From NCBI GenBank assembly GCA_000149265.1, contig CH003232.1, positions 1,767,809 through 1,831,808 on the forward strand: 64,000 nt of DNA, written 5' to 3'. Both the position numbers and the translations under genes were made by a program. The DNA is from Ciona savignyi. Lineage: Eukaryota; Chordata; Ascidiacea; Phlebobranchia; Cionidae. The notes beneath the pieces are model-generated. The model searched no databases. It worked only from the letters and a program-made list of their open reading frames with translations, and was not told where the DNA came from. Shown piece by piece: positions 1 to 12,000 of this stretch. Positions within the stretch are counted from its first letter, which is position 1, and the number at the start of each line of letters is the position of its first letter.

Positions 1-600
1 GGGTAAGGGTAATCTGGGGTGGGTAAGGGTAATCTGGGGTGGGTAAGGGTAATCTGGGGTGGGTAAGGGTAATCTGGGGTGGGTAAGGGTAATCTGGGGT
101 GGGTAAGGGTAATCTGGGGTGGGTAAGGGTAATCTGGGGTGGGTAAGGGTAATCTGGGGTGGGTAAGGGTAATCTGGGGTGGGTAAGGGTAATCTGGGGT
201 GGGTAAGGGTAATCTGGGGTGGGTGAGGGTAATCTGGGGTGGGTAAGGGTAATCTGGGGTGGGTAAGGGTAATCTGGGGTGGGTAAGGGTAATCTGGGGT
301 GGGTAAGGGCAATCTGGGGTGGGTAAGGGTAATCTGGGGTGGGTAAGGGTAATCTGGGGTGGGTAAGGGTAATCTGGGGTGGGTAAGGGTAATCTGGGGT
401 GGGTAAGGGTAATCTGGGGTGGGTGAGGGTAATCTGGGGTGGGTAAGGGTAATCTGGGGTGGGTGAGGGTAATCTGGGGTGGGTAAGGGTGATCTGGGGT
501 GGGTAAGGGTAATCTGGGGTGGGTAAGCGTAATCTGGGGTGGCTAAGGGTAATCTGGGGTGGGTAAGGGTAATCTGGGGTGGGTAATGGTGAGTTTGGGT
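1..600. repeat. 20-bp G-rich tandem array
   Basis: About 30 near-perfect copies of a 20-bp unit, GGGTAAGGGTAATCTGGGGT, with only scattered single-base variants. Each unit carries three G runs of three or four, so the G strand could form G-quadruplexes. The array starts at the window edge, so its full length is unknown. It is not the simple TTAGGG telomere repeat, although the GGGTAA words resemble it. Confidence 0.97.
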
Positions 601-619
601 TGGGGTAAAAGTGATTAAA

Positions 620-935
620 TTGTCCGACCAGTTAGGCTGGCGGTTTAGTGCGTCGCCTTTCACCTAAAAGGTTGCAGGTGCGAAACTGGTCCCTAGCTAG
701 TTGGTTGTGTCCTTGGGCAAGGTACTTTACGGACATTGCCTGAACCCAGCGGATTAATGGGTTTTAATAAATTGAAAGAACTCGTGAATTATACACAACA
801 CACTGCAATAGCTCCGGTAACCCGACGGTGGGCGCGAGGTGATCTGACGATTGCCTGTGTGTTAACCTCCTTGGTTTTCCCATTCACGTAGAAAACATGA
901 ATATCCTATTCTATCCTAATCGATGTTCGTAAAGC
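620..935 (+). mobile_element. Composite SINE, near full length
   Basis: One of about 20 copies in this window. The head is tRNA-like (the 'ggtttagtgcgtcgcctttc' stretch and a B-box-like GGTGCGAAACT), followed by 'gctagctagt..ggttgtgtccttgggcaagg', a middle part ending in 'cactgcaatagctccggtaa', and a tail 'catgaatatcctattctatcc'. The (TATCC)-like tail is typical of this family here. It may be the Ciona composite SINE known from the literature; that name is from memory and unverified. Confidence 0.85.
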
Positions 936-1082
936 GCCTTGGTAAATATTCTGGGTATATCATGAGTAGACGATACCTCTTACCACGGGTAGACGGTACC
1001 TCTAAATACTACAAGATCGCTTAAAGTGCTTGGAGCGCTTACTATACTTCGTAATTACAAAAGCCTTCGAGAAACTTCTCTT

Positions 1083-1190
1083 ACTAAAATAAAGATTATG
1101 ATATTAATGTTAGGGTTGGGGTTTAAGTTAGTTCTGAGGTTGAGATTAGTGTTTGGGACAGGGTTAAAATTACTTTCCATTGCAATCTAA
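1083..1190 (+). mobile_element. Fragment of GGAGGGAAA-end MITE
   Basis: The internal part ('aataaagattatgatatta...gttagggttgggg...agtgtttggga') matches the interior of the complete MITE at 1497-1696. The terminal inverted repeats are missing. Confidence 0.6.
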
Positions 1191-1496
1191 GCGAACCAAG
1201 CGCTTGAAGAGCTCCAAGCGATCCAGTTGTATTTACAGGTATCCTCGGTTAAACAACAAAGGCTGCTGTAACATGGGTGTTCTTTTAAATTTTATGTCCT
1301 TTACCCGGTTTCCAAATAATCTATTACAATTTGTTGTATATGATTAAGACATTGCTGCAGTTTTTATTTAACGCATTAATTCATCAGGTACAGGCAGTGT
1401 TTGATTAATCCGAATCCATCAATATATATTTATAATTGGTGCAATAGAATGTTTGTTTGATTCTACAGAATTAGTGTATTTTTACTTGGGGAAAAA

Positions 1497-1696
1497 CTAA
1501 AAGGAGGGAAAGCGGGAAGGAAGGAAACTGCTCACTAAAATAAAGATTATGACATTAGAGAGTTTTAAACATGGGGTTGGAGTTAGGGTTAGTTCTGGGG
1601 TTTAGATTAGTGTTTAGGGCTGTATTTAAATTCGTTTCCGTAATTTTACTGTGCAGTTTCCCTCTTTCCCTCCTTTCCGCTTTCCCTCCCTTTTAG
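1497..1696. mobile_element. MITE with ~40-bp terminal inverted repeats
   Basis: The element starts CTAAAAGGAGGGAAAGCGGG and ends with its near-perfect inverse, CCGCTTTCCCTCCCTTTTAG. The interior is about 120 bp and shows no coding potential. Relatives lie at 19885-20365, 24560-24765 and 27985-28075, so this is a dispersed non-autonomous DNA-transposon family. Confidence 0.8.
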
Positions 1697-1880
1697 TGTT
1701 GCCCAAATAATTAACTGTTTAATGACTGGGAGGTTTCGATCCCACAACCCTTCGGCTGTTGATTTATATTTATTTAATATAAAAAACGTTTTATCTCATT
1801 AATAATGATCTGTTTTTTAATTCCCGAAATTTCAGTCAAATAAAACCGATTAAAATTCAGATGTACACAGCACAGTTTAA

Positions 1881-2763
1881 CCCTTTAACTGCCAGCTGTT
1901 TTTCAGTTCATTTTTCGGCTAAGTAACCTTAGGTTAGAGGCTTCTGTACACAAAACTATTGATGTAAGCATGATATGATCAACAGAAAAGTTGTTCAGTA
2001 ATAAATTTTCTTTTTATTTGCATTAGTAAAATTTCGATGACGTCATACATTCTGCAATGACGTCATGTGTTACTATTTAGATCAACAAAAACTATCTTTT
2101 TTTCTCATTTACAAACAAAACAGTATGTAGAAAAGTTATTTATGATTATCTTTGGAACATTTTTGTACTACTGTTTATGTGATGACGTCACAACTTGACT
2201 AATGACGTCGTAATACGCAAATCGAAAAATATTTTTTTTTTTTTTTTTTTTACACTTGCCCAATAAAACACAAACACATAGCCACAGCAAAACAAAACTG
2301 ATGCAAAACATCTTCAAAAAGGTTCTTCATCGCTAGAACTACTCAAAAATGAAGCACAACTGCTTTCAGAATCATTATCAGCTCACAAAAGGACAGCTTC
2401 TTTTGTTTTTACCCTCCATAAGCTCAAAAAATAGCCTAATCCAAAATGTACAAGCCAAAAACGAATGGATTGTTTTCAAACTAATCAAGCGAACCATGAC
2501 GACAATAGTTGAAAACTAATCGGGGACTAAAACCAAAATTAAAACTAATTAAAACAACCAAACCCACACATATATGTAAACATTTTTTAAAACTCAAATA
2601 ACTAAAAAATATCAAATGCAAACCTATATATCATCTTATATTGGCAAACGCAGAAATTATTCAGCTCTCCAGCGCCATCTCACTGATCAAAATCGGTCGT
2701 ATACTTTTCTACTTATGTAAATTTCGGCGCTGTCGACTTGAGTCGACAGCGGCAGTTAAAGGG
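1881..2763. mobile_element. piggyBac-like non-autonomous transposon
   Basis: The element is flanked on both sides by TTAA (1877-1880 and 2764-2767), and its ends are perfect 13-bp inverted repeats, CCCTTTAACTGCC and GGCAGTTAAAGGG. TTAA target duplication with CCC termini is the hallmark of piggyBac elements. A second palindrome, GCTGTCGACTTGAGTCGACAGC, lies just inside the right end. No transposase frame is present in the 883 bp. It sits at the downstream end of the complement-like gene, below the last exon found. Confidence 0.82.
2038..2210. promoter_or_regulatory. Cluster of CRE/ATF-type palindromes
   Basis: Three exact TGACGTCA palindromes lie at 2038-2045, 2058-2065 and 2183-2190, and a one-mismatch copy TGACGTCG at 2203-2210. 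TGACGTCA is the consensus site of CREB/ATF bZIP factors. All four are inside the piggyBac-like element. Function is inferred only from the motif. Confidence 0.55.
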
Positions 2764-2875
2764 TTAAATAAAAAAAAGAAGTTATCAATAGTTCCTGCTT
2801 CGTGTTTTTATCGTGGAAACGAAAAATAAACTAAACTAAATCAAATTTAATAAGGCAAACTCAAAATTACGATAC

Positions 2876-3062
2876 CTATACGTGCATCAGTAACTTGATC
2901 TAATAATTTTGACAACGAATAGAAATCGGTAATTTTGACGAAATTTTCCACTTTGTTGTTTGCTAGCCCCAATAATTCATCATAGGCAGTGTTGCCAGGT
3001 CTTAAAGTTGAAGAACAATCTTTGCATGATGTGACACTGTAGAACTGAAAATTGGTGCAACA
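2876..3062 (-). CDS. Exon 11: vWA last strand and helix
   Basis: Acceptor caattaacgcag|TG, donor ATAG|gtatcg, 187 bp, phase 0 to 1, matching exon 10. It reads NFQFYSVTSCKDCSSTLRPG, then YDELLGLANNKVENFVKITD and FYSLSKLLDQVTDARI, the C-terminal strand and helix of a complement-type vWA. The extra CKDC pair is unusual. A competing acceptor at 3000/3001 has a better pyrimidine tract but the wrong phase and would remove the strand. Confidence 0.78.
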
Positions 3063-6000
3063 CTGCGTTAATTGAACTTTAACCAGTTTTATAAACATTT
3101 ATTTTTTCATTTTTATTTTATTCATTTATATTTTTATGTGGGTTTAGTGGCCACGTACCGAAACTCGATAATTAATTGGTTTTTGGACTTGTTCTAACGA
3201 CTGTCGTTTTGCCGTTTTTTTCCCGCTTTCCAAATTTTGATTAAAGGTTCTGCTTCGTGTTTTCATTGTAGAAACAAAAAATAAAAAAAACTAAGGGTTG
3301 TAGGATCGAAACTGGTTGCAAGCTAGTAGATTGTTCCGTAGGGCGAGCCACTTCGGGACACTGAACCCAATGGATTAGTGGGTTTGACCAACCATATACA
3401 CACTGCAATAGCTCTAGTAAGTATGTGGGTTCAAAACCGCTAACTTAATTTGTTGTGCGTTTGTGAGAAACACTTAAAACAAAAGATTATTGGTTTAAAT
3501 ATGTTTGCTAGCTAGTTGGTTATGTAGCGACATTCGCGGTTTGTGTCATATTTGTTGTACAATATATTAAGTTTTGTTAAACTGTTTAAGTAAGCCATTA
3601 TTGTATGCTGAACGGCTGTGCGCCCGTTCCAAAAACCTTTGTAAATCATTTCCTCTGCGTGCCAGCGCGCTATTATTCCCAACATTTCCTATATGATCTT
3701 TCCCACACATTGTGCCAGACAAGCGTTGTGTGTATAAACTCATTGTATTAGAGTATCGAAATCGCGTTTTGGAATAAGGATCAAAATAAATAGCCTGCTT
3801 GGAGCTTGGCTCCGGGCATGTCCAGTCAATCAGTTTAACTGTATTTGTTTCAATGTATTAGTTTATATGATACAGTGAAGAAACCTTCCGAGACGGAGTC
3901 AATTCGCAGTCTGATTGTAGTTGGAGAACTCAGGTCAGGTTCAGTGCAAGGTATAAGCACGCCAACCGACCACAAAAGCACCTGTTTCTCCACAGTTATG
4001 TCTTTGTGTAAGGCACTTAGCAGACATTGCCTGTACCCAATGGGTTAATAGGTTCTACAAAAATTAAAACAACATCTTAATCATATACAACACACTGAAA
4101 TAATCCTCGTGACCTGACGATGTCCTGTGGTAGTATGCGATTGATAGAGCTATAACATTCTCCATGTATTCGTGGGGTAATCTGAATATTGCATGTGTGA
4201 TAACTTCTTTGTCTTTGTTTTCTATTCCCGAGGATAAACATGACTATAGGATAGGATTCGACAGGATATTCATGTTTATCCCCGTGAAAGGAAAAACCAA
4301 GGGGATAAACACACAGGTAATCGTCAGATCACCTCGCGCCCACCATCGGGATAATGGAGCTGTTGTAGTTAGTTCTGTATGATTCACACTTTCCTTTAAT
4401 TCGGTAGAACCCAGAACCCACAGGCAATGCCAGTTAAGTGCCTTACCCAAAGACACTATACCGACTAGCTAGCGACCAGTTCAGAACCTGCAACCTTTTG
4501 GCTAAAAGGCTTCACACTAAACCGCCAGACTAACCGGTCGGACATACTTATACATCTAGAGAAATAAAACATAAATATCATATAAACAGCTCTAAACCTC
4601 TGGTGGGTTGTCTTCAAAATTTCTGAGAATTCTTTTGACGGCCAGGATTGGATCCAAGCCCTCGTTGTGCTTTCCTGTTGTGGAATATTTTAAACTGGGT
4701 GGATGGGTCCTTTCGTGGGTGAAATTGGAAATGGGTAAAATTTGCAATGGGTGAACTATGGGTAAAATTTGCAATGGGTGAAATATGGGTAAAATTTCTT
4801 GGGTAAATCACTAAAGAAGTGTAGGGGGTATGGCGTCAACAAGACATAAGGAGAAATGGCTTAACAACCAATTTTGGTTAAAATTGTGATTGCTTTGATA
4901 AAACGACTGAAAGTTATCCAATGGTAACCCATGAGTAAATCCTTTAATACAGGTTTTCTTAGCCCACATAGCTTCAATACAGGTTTTCTTAGTATCCTAT
5001 AAGAATTTCAATCTTCATTCTATATAATGTCAGATGATTCATGTAGTTTATGTGATAGTGCTGTTTTAACTAATCATATACAGTCACAATATTGTCATAT
5101 TATTACTTGAAAGTTTACTCATACAAACGATGGTTAATATCATAATCTGCAGCACCAACTAAAACGGTCAAAAACAAGACGAACCATCAGTTAGGAAGAA
5201 GACGTGGCGTTTCCGTTCACGTTTTGTATCGTCCTCATATGAGATCGCCATCATTTGTTGAACGAGTCGAATTGCTGCCACCGTGTGGGTTCCGTACTGA
5301 ATGCGTCCTCGGATGTTTGCTGTTGGGAAAAATTGTAACAAAAAAATCAAAGTTTTTTCAAAAAGTTTTATTCCCATTTTAGAACATAACATAAACTTTT
5401 TAGTACATAAGTTTACTGAAAGGAAAAAAAGGGAAAAATAAGTTTGTATTAGCAAAAAATAATTTTGTGTTGTTTCTTTATAGTTATAGGATATTCATGT
5501 TTATCCCTGTAAATGGGGAAACCAAGTTTTCAATTTCCGATATGTGCCTTGCCCAAGGACACAACCGACTATCTAGCGATCTGTTTAGTACCTGCAACCA
5601 TTCGGCTGAAAGGCGCGGCACTAAACCACCTAGCTAATTGGGCAGACTTTCCGACAATATGAATATATTGGAATGTAGAAATGTCCTTAGATGGGTTAAC
5701 AACTCCTCTTCTTCACAGACATAAACAATAAATTAGAAATGTCAACAGACGGTCTAATGGCGGGACCAACCCACAGGGACACAATATACAGTAAATCACC
5801 AAGATTTTTTTTTAACCGAGCCAAGTTTTGTACCCATGATGGGCTCATCACTTAGACCGTTTTTAATATATGTAGTTGATATATGAATCAGTCGATTTAA
5901 CCATTCGACCACACGACCATACAATCACTGTTATTTTTTACCGACACAAGTTTCGAAACCATGATGGGCTCGTCACTAGAACCGTTTTTGTTTAGAAGTC

Positions 6001-9000
6001 TTTATATGTATCAGTAACGTTAACCATTCGGCCACACGACCGTAAATCACCTAGGTCGAGAGAAATGTTCCTCAACAGCCCAACAACGACATCTGGTGGT
6101 GGCTGATTACGCCGAGTGTCGAGAATTATCTCGGGGTCCGATGCAAACACCACGATACCGTAGTCCACACCACCCGTCGCGTTCGCTGATAACTGTCGAG
6201 TCATGGAGTTAGAGAAATAATGAGTCATCAGTAGTGTGTTTGAGATGTTAATAAAATATATAGTTCCAGCAACTCGACTGTGGGCATGAGGTGTCTTACG
6301 ATACCTGTGGATAAAAACTGGCTTCCCGCCTACGAGGATATAAATGAACCAACCATCCACACAATGTAATAGCTCCAGCAACTCGACTGTGGGCATAAGG
6401 TGTCTTACGCCACCTTTGGATAAAGCCTGGCTTTCCACCCACGAGGATATAAAGGAACCAACCATCCACACAATGTAATAGCTTCAGCAACTCGACTGTG
6501 GGCATAAGGTGTCTTACGCCACCTTTGGATAAAGCCTGGCTTTCCACCCACGAGGATATAAATGAATCAACCATCCACACACAGTAATAGCTTCAGCAAC
6601 TCGACTGTAAGCATGAGGTGTGTTACGATACTCGTGGATAAAGCCTTGCTTAATAGCTCCAGCAACTCGACTGTGTGCTTAATAGCTCCAGCAACTCGAC
6701 TGTGGGCATGAGGTGTCTTATGATACTCGTGGATAAAGCCTGGCTTCCCATCCACATGGATATAAATGAACCAACCATCTACACGCTGTAATAGCTTCAG
6801 TAACTTGACTGTGGGCATGAGGTGTCTTACGATACCCGTGGATAAAGCCTGGCTTCTCATTCACGAGGATATAAATGAACCAACCATCCACACACTGTAA
6901 TAGCTCCAGCAACTCGACTGTGGGCATGAGGTGTCTTATGATACTCGTGGATAAAGCCTGGCTGTCCACCCACGAGGATATAAATGAATCAACCATCCAC
7001 ATACTGTAATAGCTCCAGCAACTCGACTGTGGGCATGAGGTGTCTTATGATACTCGTGGATAAAGCCTGGCTGTCCACCCACGAGGATATAAATGAACCA
7101 ACCATCCACACACGGTAATAGCTCCAGCAACTCGACTGTGGGCATGAGGTGTCTTATGATACTCGTGGATAAAGCCTGGCTTCCCACCCACAAGGATATA
7201 AATGAACCAACCATCCACACACTGTAATAGCTCCAGCAACTCGACTGTGGGCATGAGGTGTCTAATAATACTCGTGCATAAAGACTGGCTTCCCACCCAC
7301 GAGGATATAAATGAACCAACCATCCACACACTGGATAACTCCAGCAACTCGGCTGTGGGCATGAGGTGTCTTACGATACCCGTGGATAGAGCCTGGCTTC
7401 CTATCCACGAGGATATAAATGAACCAACTATCCACACACTGTAATAGCTCCAGCAACTCGACTGTGAGCATGAGGTGTCTTACAATACCCGTGGATAAAG
7501 CCTGGCTTCTCATTCACGAGGATATAAATGAACCAACCATCCACACACTGTAATAACTCCAGCAACTCGACAGTGGTTTTGAGATGTGTGTTACAATACC
7601 AATGGAAAATCTTCCTATTCTAGTGAATAAATTAACCAAACATGCAGACACATGTAATAGCTCCAGCAACTTGACTGTGTGCACAAGGTAAACCACATGA
7701 ACCCACCCGTTCCACCAGTTTCACGGCAAACTCGACGCAATTCTTGATGTCATCTGCGAATATGCTTCTAGAAAGGTCGATTACAAAGTATATTTCGTGC
7801 CCAGCGGGGTGGCCTGATGATATGAACCGGGCCACGTTGGGACCAACCACAGTATCTCTAATACGCTGCGTGCTTCTTGATAACATCGCCAGAATGTCGC
7901 TGGATGTGTCAGGGTACCGTGGGTCTAAAAGAAAGAAAAAAAGATATTTAAATAGATGGGGATAAACATGAAAAAAATATTCTAACCAGAGTAAGAGACT
8001 TTTTTAAAAATAGAAGTTTACTGGGTTGTTGTTTTCTAAAACACATTTGAAAAATTTGTTTCAAACTATTTGATAAACACAGCTCAACCTATTAATTCAC
8101 AAGAAATTTAAGGGGTAACTTAACGGGTACACTGAAAATTTAAGGGGTAAATTAATGGGTACACTGAAAATTTAAGGGTTAACTTAATGGGTACACTGAA
8201 AATTTAAGGGGTAAATTAATGGGTACACTGAAAATTTAAGGGGTAACTTAACGGGTACACTGAAAATTTAAGGGGTAACTTAATGGGTACACTGAAAATT
8301 TAAGGGGTAACTTAACGGGTACACTGAAAATTTAAGGGGTAACTTAATGGGTACACTGAAAATTTAAGGGGTAACTTAACGGGTACACTGAAAATTTAAG
8401 GGGTAACTTAATGGGAACACTGAAAATTTACGGGGTAACTTAACGGGTACACTGAAAATTTAGGGGGTAACTTAACGGGTACACTGAAAATTTAAGGGGT
8501 AACTTTATGGGTACACTGAAAATTTAAGGGGTAACTTAACGGGTACACTGAAAATTTAAGGGGTAACTTAACGAGTACACTTAAAATTTACGGGGTAACT
8601 TAACGAGTACACTTAAAATTTACGGGGTAACTTAACGAGTACACTTAAAATTTACGTGGTAACTTAACGGGTACACTGAAAATTTAAGGGGTAACTTAAC
8701 AGGTACACTGAAAATTTAAGGGGTAACTTAACAGGTACACTGAAAATTTAAGGGGTAACTTAACTGGTACACTGAAAATTTAAGGGGTAACTTAACGAGT
8801 ACACTGAAAATTTAAGGGGTAACTTAACGGGTACACTGAAAATTTACGGGGTAACTTAACGGGTACACTGAAAATTTAAGGGGTAACTTAACAGGTACAC
8901 TGTAAATTTATGGGGTAACTTAACGGGTACACTGAAAATTTATGGGGTAACTTAACGGGTACACTGAAAATTTAAGGGGTAACTTAACGGGTACACTCAA

Positions 9001-12000
9001 AATTTAAGGGATAACTTAATGGGTACACTGAAAATTTAATGATTAACTTAACGGGTACACTAAAATTTAAGGGGTAACTTAACGGGTACACTGAAAATTT
9101 AAAGGGTAACTTAACGGGTACACTGAAAATTTAAAGGGTAACTTAAAAATACACTGAAAATTTAAACTTAAAAATACACTGAAAATTTAAGGGGTAACTT
9201 AACGGGTACACTGAAAATTTAAGGGGTAACTTAACGGGTACACTGGGGTAACTTAAAAAGTACACTGAAAACCCACCTACACAAAATGGGGAACCCCCAT
9301 CACTCCACTGCCGAAAGTACAAGCATTCTTGCCTCGCTTCTCCAACCAGGGAAAACCCCTCATCACACGCGAACCCCACCACCTTACCCACTCGGAAATC
9401 CAGGTTGGTGATGAGTCGTCCGTTAACAGGAACCCCAGGGTGCGGGCAGACGTTGGAATCTGTGATCGGGGTTGGTTTAGGGTGAACAGGGTTTGTCTGT
9501 TAAAGTGTCATCTTTTAGCTGAAAGGTTGTGGGATTGAAACTGGCCGCTAGCTAGTCGGTTGTGTCCTTGTGAAGGCAACGTCAGCTGAAAGGTTGTGGG
9601 ATCAAAACCAGCCGCTAGCTAGTCGGTTGTGTCTTTGTGAAGGCACCGTCAGCTGAAAGGTTGTTGGATCGAAACCAGCCGCTAGCTAGTTGGTTGTGTC
9701 GTTGTGAAGGCACCGTCAGCTGAAAGATTGTAGGATCGAAACTAGCTGCTAGCTAGTCGGCTGTGTCCTTGTGAAGGCACCGTCAGCTGAAAGGTTGTTG
9801 GATCGAAACCAGCCGCTAGCTAGTTGGTTGTGTCGTTGTGAAGGCACCGTCAGCTGAAAGATTGTAGGATCGAAACTAGCTGCTAGCTAGTCGGCTGTGT
9901 CCTTGTGAAGGCACCGTCAGCTGAAAGGTTGTGGAATCGAAACCAGCCGCTAGCTAGTCAGTTATGTCCTTCGACATGCCGTAACCGTGTGTAAATACTG
10001 GTTGAACAGGAACTACAATAAATTTCTTCACACACAAGACAATAGCTCTGGTAACCAAACTCTTCTAAAAAGTTTTGGATCGAAACTGGTCGCTAGCTAG
10101 TTGTATTTTAGTCTATGCAAGGCACTTAGCAGACATTACCTGAATCCAGCATATTAAGGGGTTGAAACTAAACTGAAACTTTTCTAAAAGGTTGTTGGGT
10201 TGAAAATGGTTACTCGGTTGTTAATGGTTTTTTTATGCAAGATACAATACATGAGCCCAGTGGATTAATGGGTTCTACTAAGCTAAAGGAACGTCTGAAT
10301 CATACACAAACACTGTATTAGCTCAGTGGGGCGCGAGGTGATCTGAAGATTGCCTGTGTGATGCATATTCCCATGCATGGAGATAAAACATATCTTGACA
10401 ATTCGTCTTTAACCTCAATAACGGAACCAAGTGTATTGATAGGATTAACAGAAACTGCCTACGGTGGGCGCGAGGTGATCATACCATCACCCGTATGTTA
10501 ACAGCCCTTGCATTGACCCATCCACGGGGATAAAATATATAATATTCCATAACCCCAATATACACAACACACTGCAATAGCTCCGGTAACCCGACGGTGG
10601 GCGCGAGGTGATCTGACGATTGCCTGTGTGTTAAAACCCCCTTGGTTTTCCCATCAACAGGGATAATCATGAAATACATCTTATCCCTAATGTACATAAC
10701 ACACTGCAATAGCTCGGTTCTCTAAAGACGGGCGCGAGGTGATCTAACGATTACCCGTGTGTTATCGCCTCTTGCGTTTTCCCAACCACGGAGATAAACA
10801 TAAATATATATGGTCAGTTCCTTAAAATTCAATGATAAAATTTAGCTTCCCATTTCCCACCAACCTTGATGGCGATTGACACACACAGTTGGCATGCCAC
10901 TCCACCGACCGTTATTGTTACACCTCCTCATTCTAGACCCAATCACTTTCTGATGGGACCCACACACAAATGTGAACTCGTGCCCCACGTAATATGGACC
11001 GGGGACCCATTGATCAATGTAACCCCCTGATGCCTCGATTGAGGATAATGGGTCCCCACAAGTCACACCTGGAATTAAAAAAACTGGATGGGTAAATTTT
11101 AATAAAAAAATTTTTTTTTTAAAGTTTAAAAAAAAGTATCGCTATAACGCACACTCTTCTTCAGGGTTCTATATTGTTAAGTCTCAATTAAATTTTGTTT
11201 GCTTATTATTGTTCTTTCGCTTAGGTTTGGCGACTGTGTCCGTTAATTTATTTAAATAATTTATTTTTAAAAGACGTGTTTTAACGACTGTTCGTTTTGC
11301 TGTCTTTTCCTGTTCCCGTGTCGTGATTTGATGTCGTGGTTTGATTAAACTTCGCTTCAAGCAATATTTAATTCAAATGTATTAATTACGGACAATGCAA
11401 TAGTCTCAATTGTTACACTATCTGTCAATCAACCTGTTTATAACTTTATATTTTGTTTCACTGTAACTTGTTTACTGCAAATTACTATAAAATGATACGT
11501 TTATTTAAGGTTTTGGCCTGTGCAGCATTGTATTTCGTTATTTTTTTTATATATATATATTTTTTTTTTATCTAAATAAACACAAAGGGTACAGCTGACT
11601 CGGTGACTTTTTGGTCTTTCGCTGCATTCTTTGCTGTTTATTACTGTGCATTACTGTATATATTGTGTCGTTTTAAAAATGTGATGTCAGCATAAATTAA
11701 ATAAATTGAATTGAATTGAATTGATTCGTTTGCCATTATTTAATACTGGGGGAAAAATGGATCAACTAAAACTAAAAATCAAAAAACTATACAAAACCCA
11801 AACAATAATAAATAAAAGTAAAATAAACCCAGTCACCAAATTGACCACAAATTGACACTGGCCAAATTTAAATTGAAAATTTTAACTCGATGGGTTGTCG
11901 CCTTTCAACCGCGGGTTGCAGATTTAAAACTGGTCGCTAGCTAGTCGGTTGTGACTTTGGGGCAAGACACTTACCGTATTTTACGGACTATAAAGCGCTC

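Noticed and set aside
2870..3000. Shorter version of vWA exon 11 starting at the better pyrimidine tract (3000)
   Set aside because: Its phase does not match exon 10, and it would delete the last beta strand; the 3062 start fits both.
5168..5184. Alternative donor after GATGGTTC for vWA exon 9
   Set aside because: It would break the phase with the KHNEG exon, which fits perfectly after GATG.
5992..7513. Overlapping minus-strand open frames with peptides such as MWMVGSFISSWVGSQALS
   Set aside because: They are the three frames of the 109-bp repeat; only the short end that overlaps 6051-6192 is a real exon.
8099..9268. CRISPR-like array
   Set aside because: The 32-bp units are directly joined with no unique spacers, and the context is animal.
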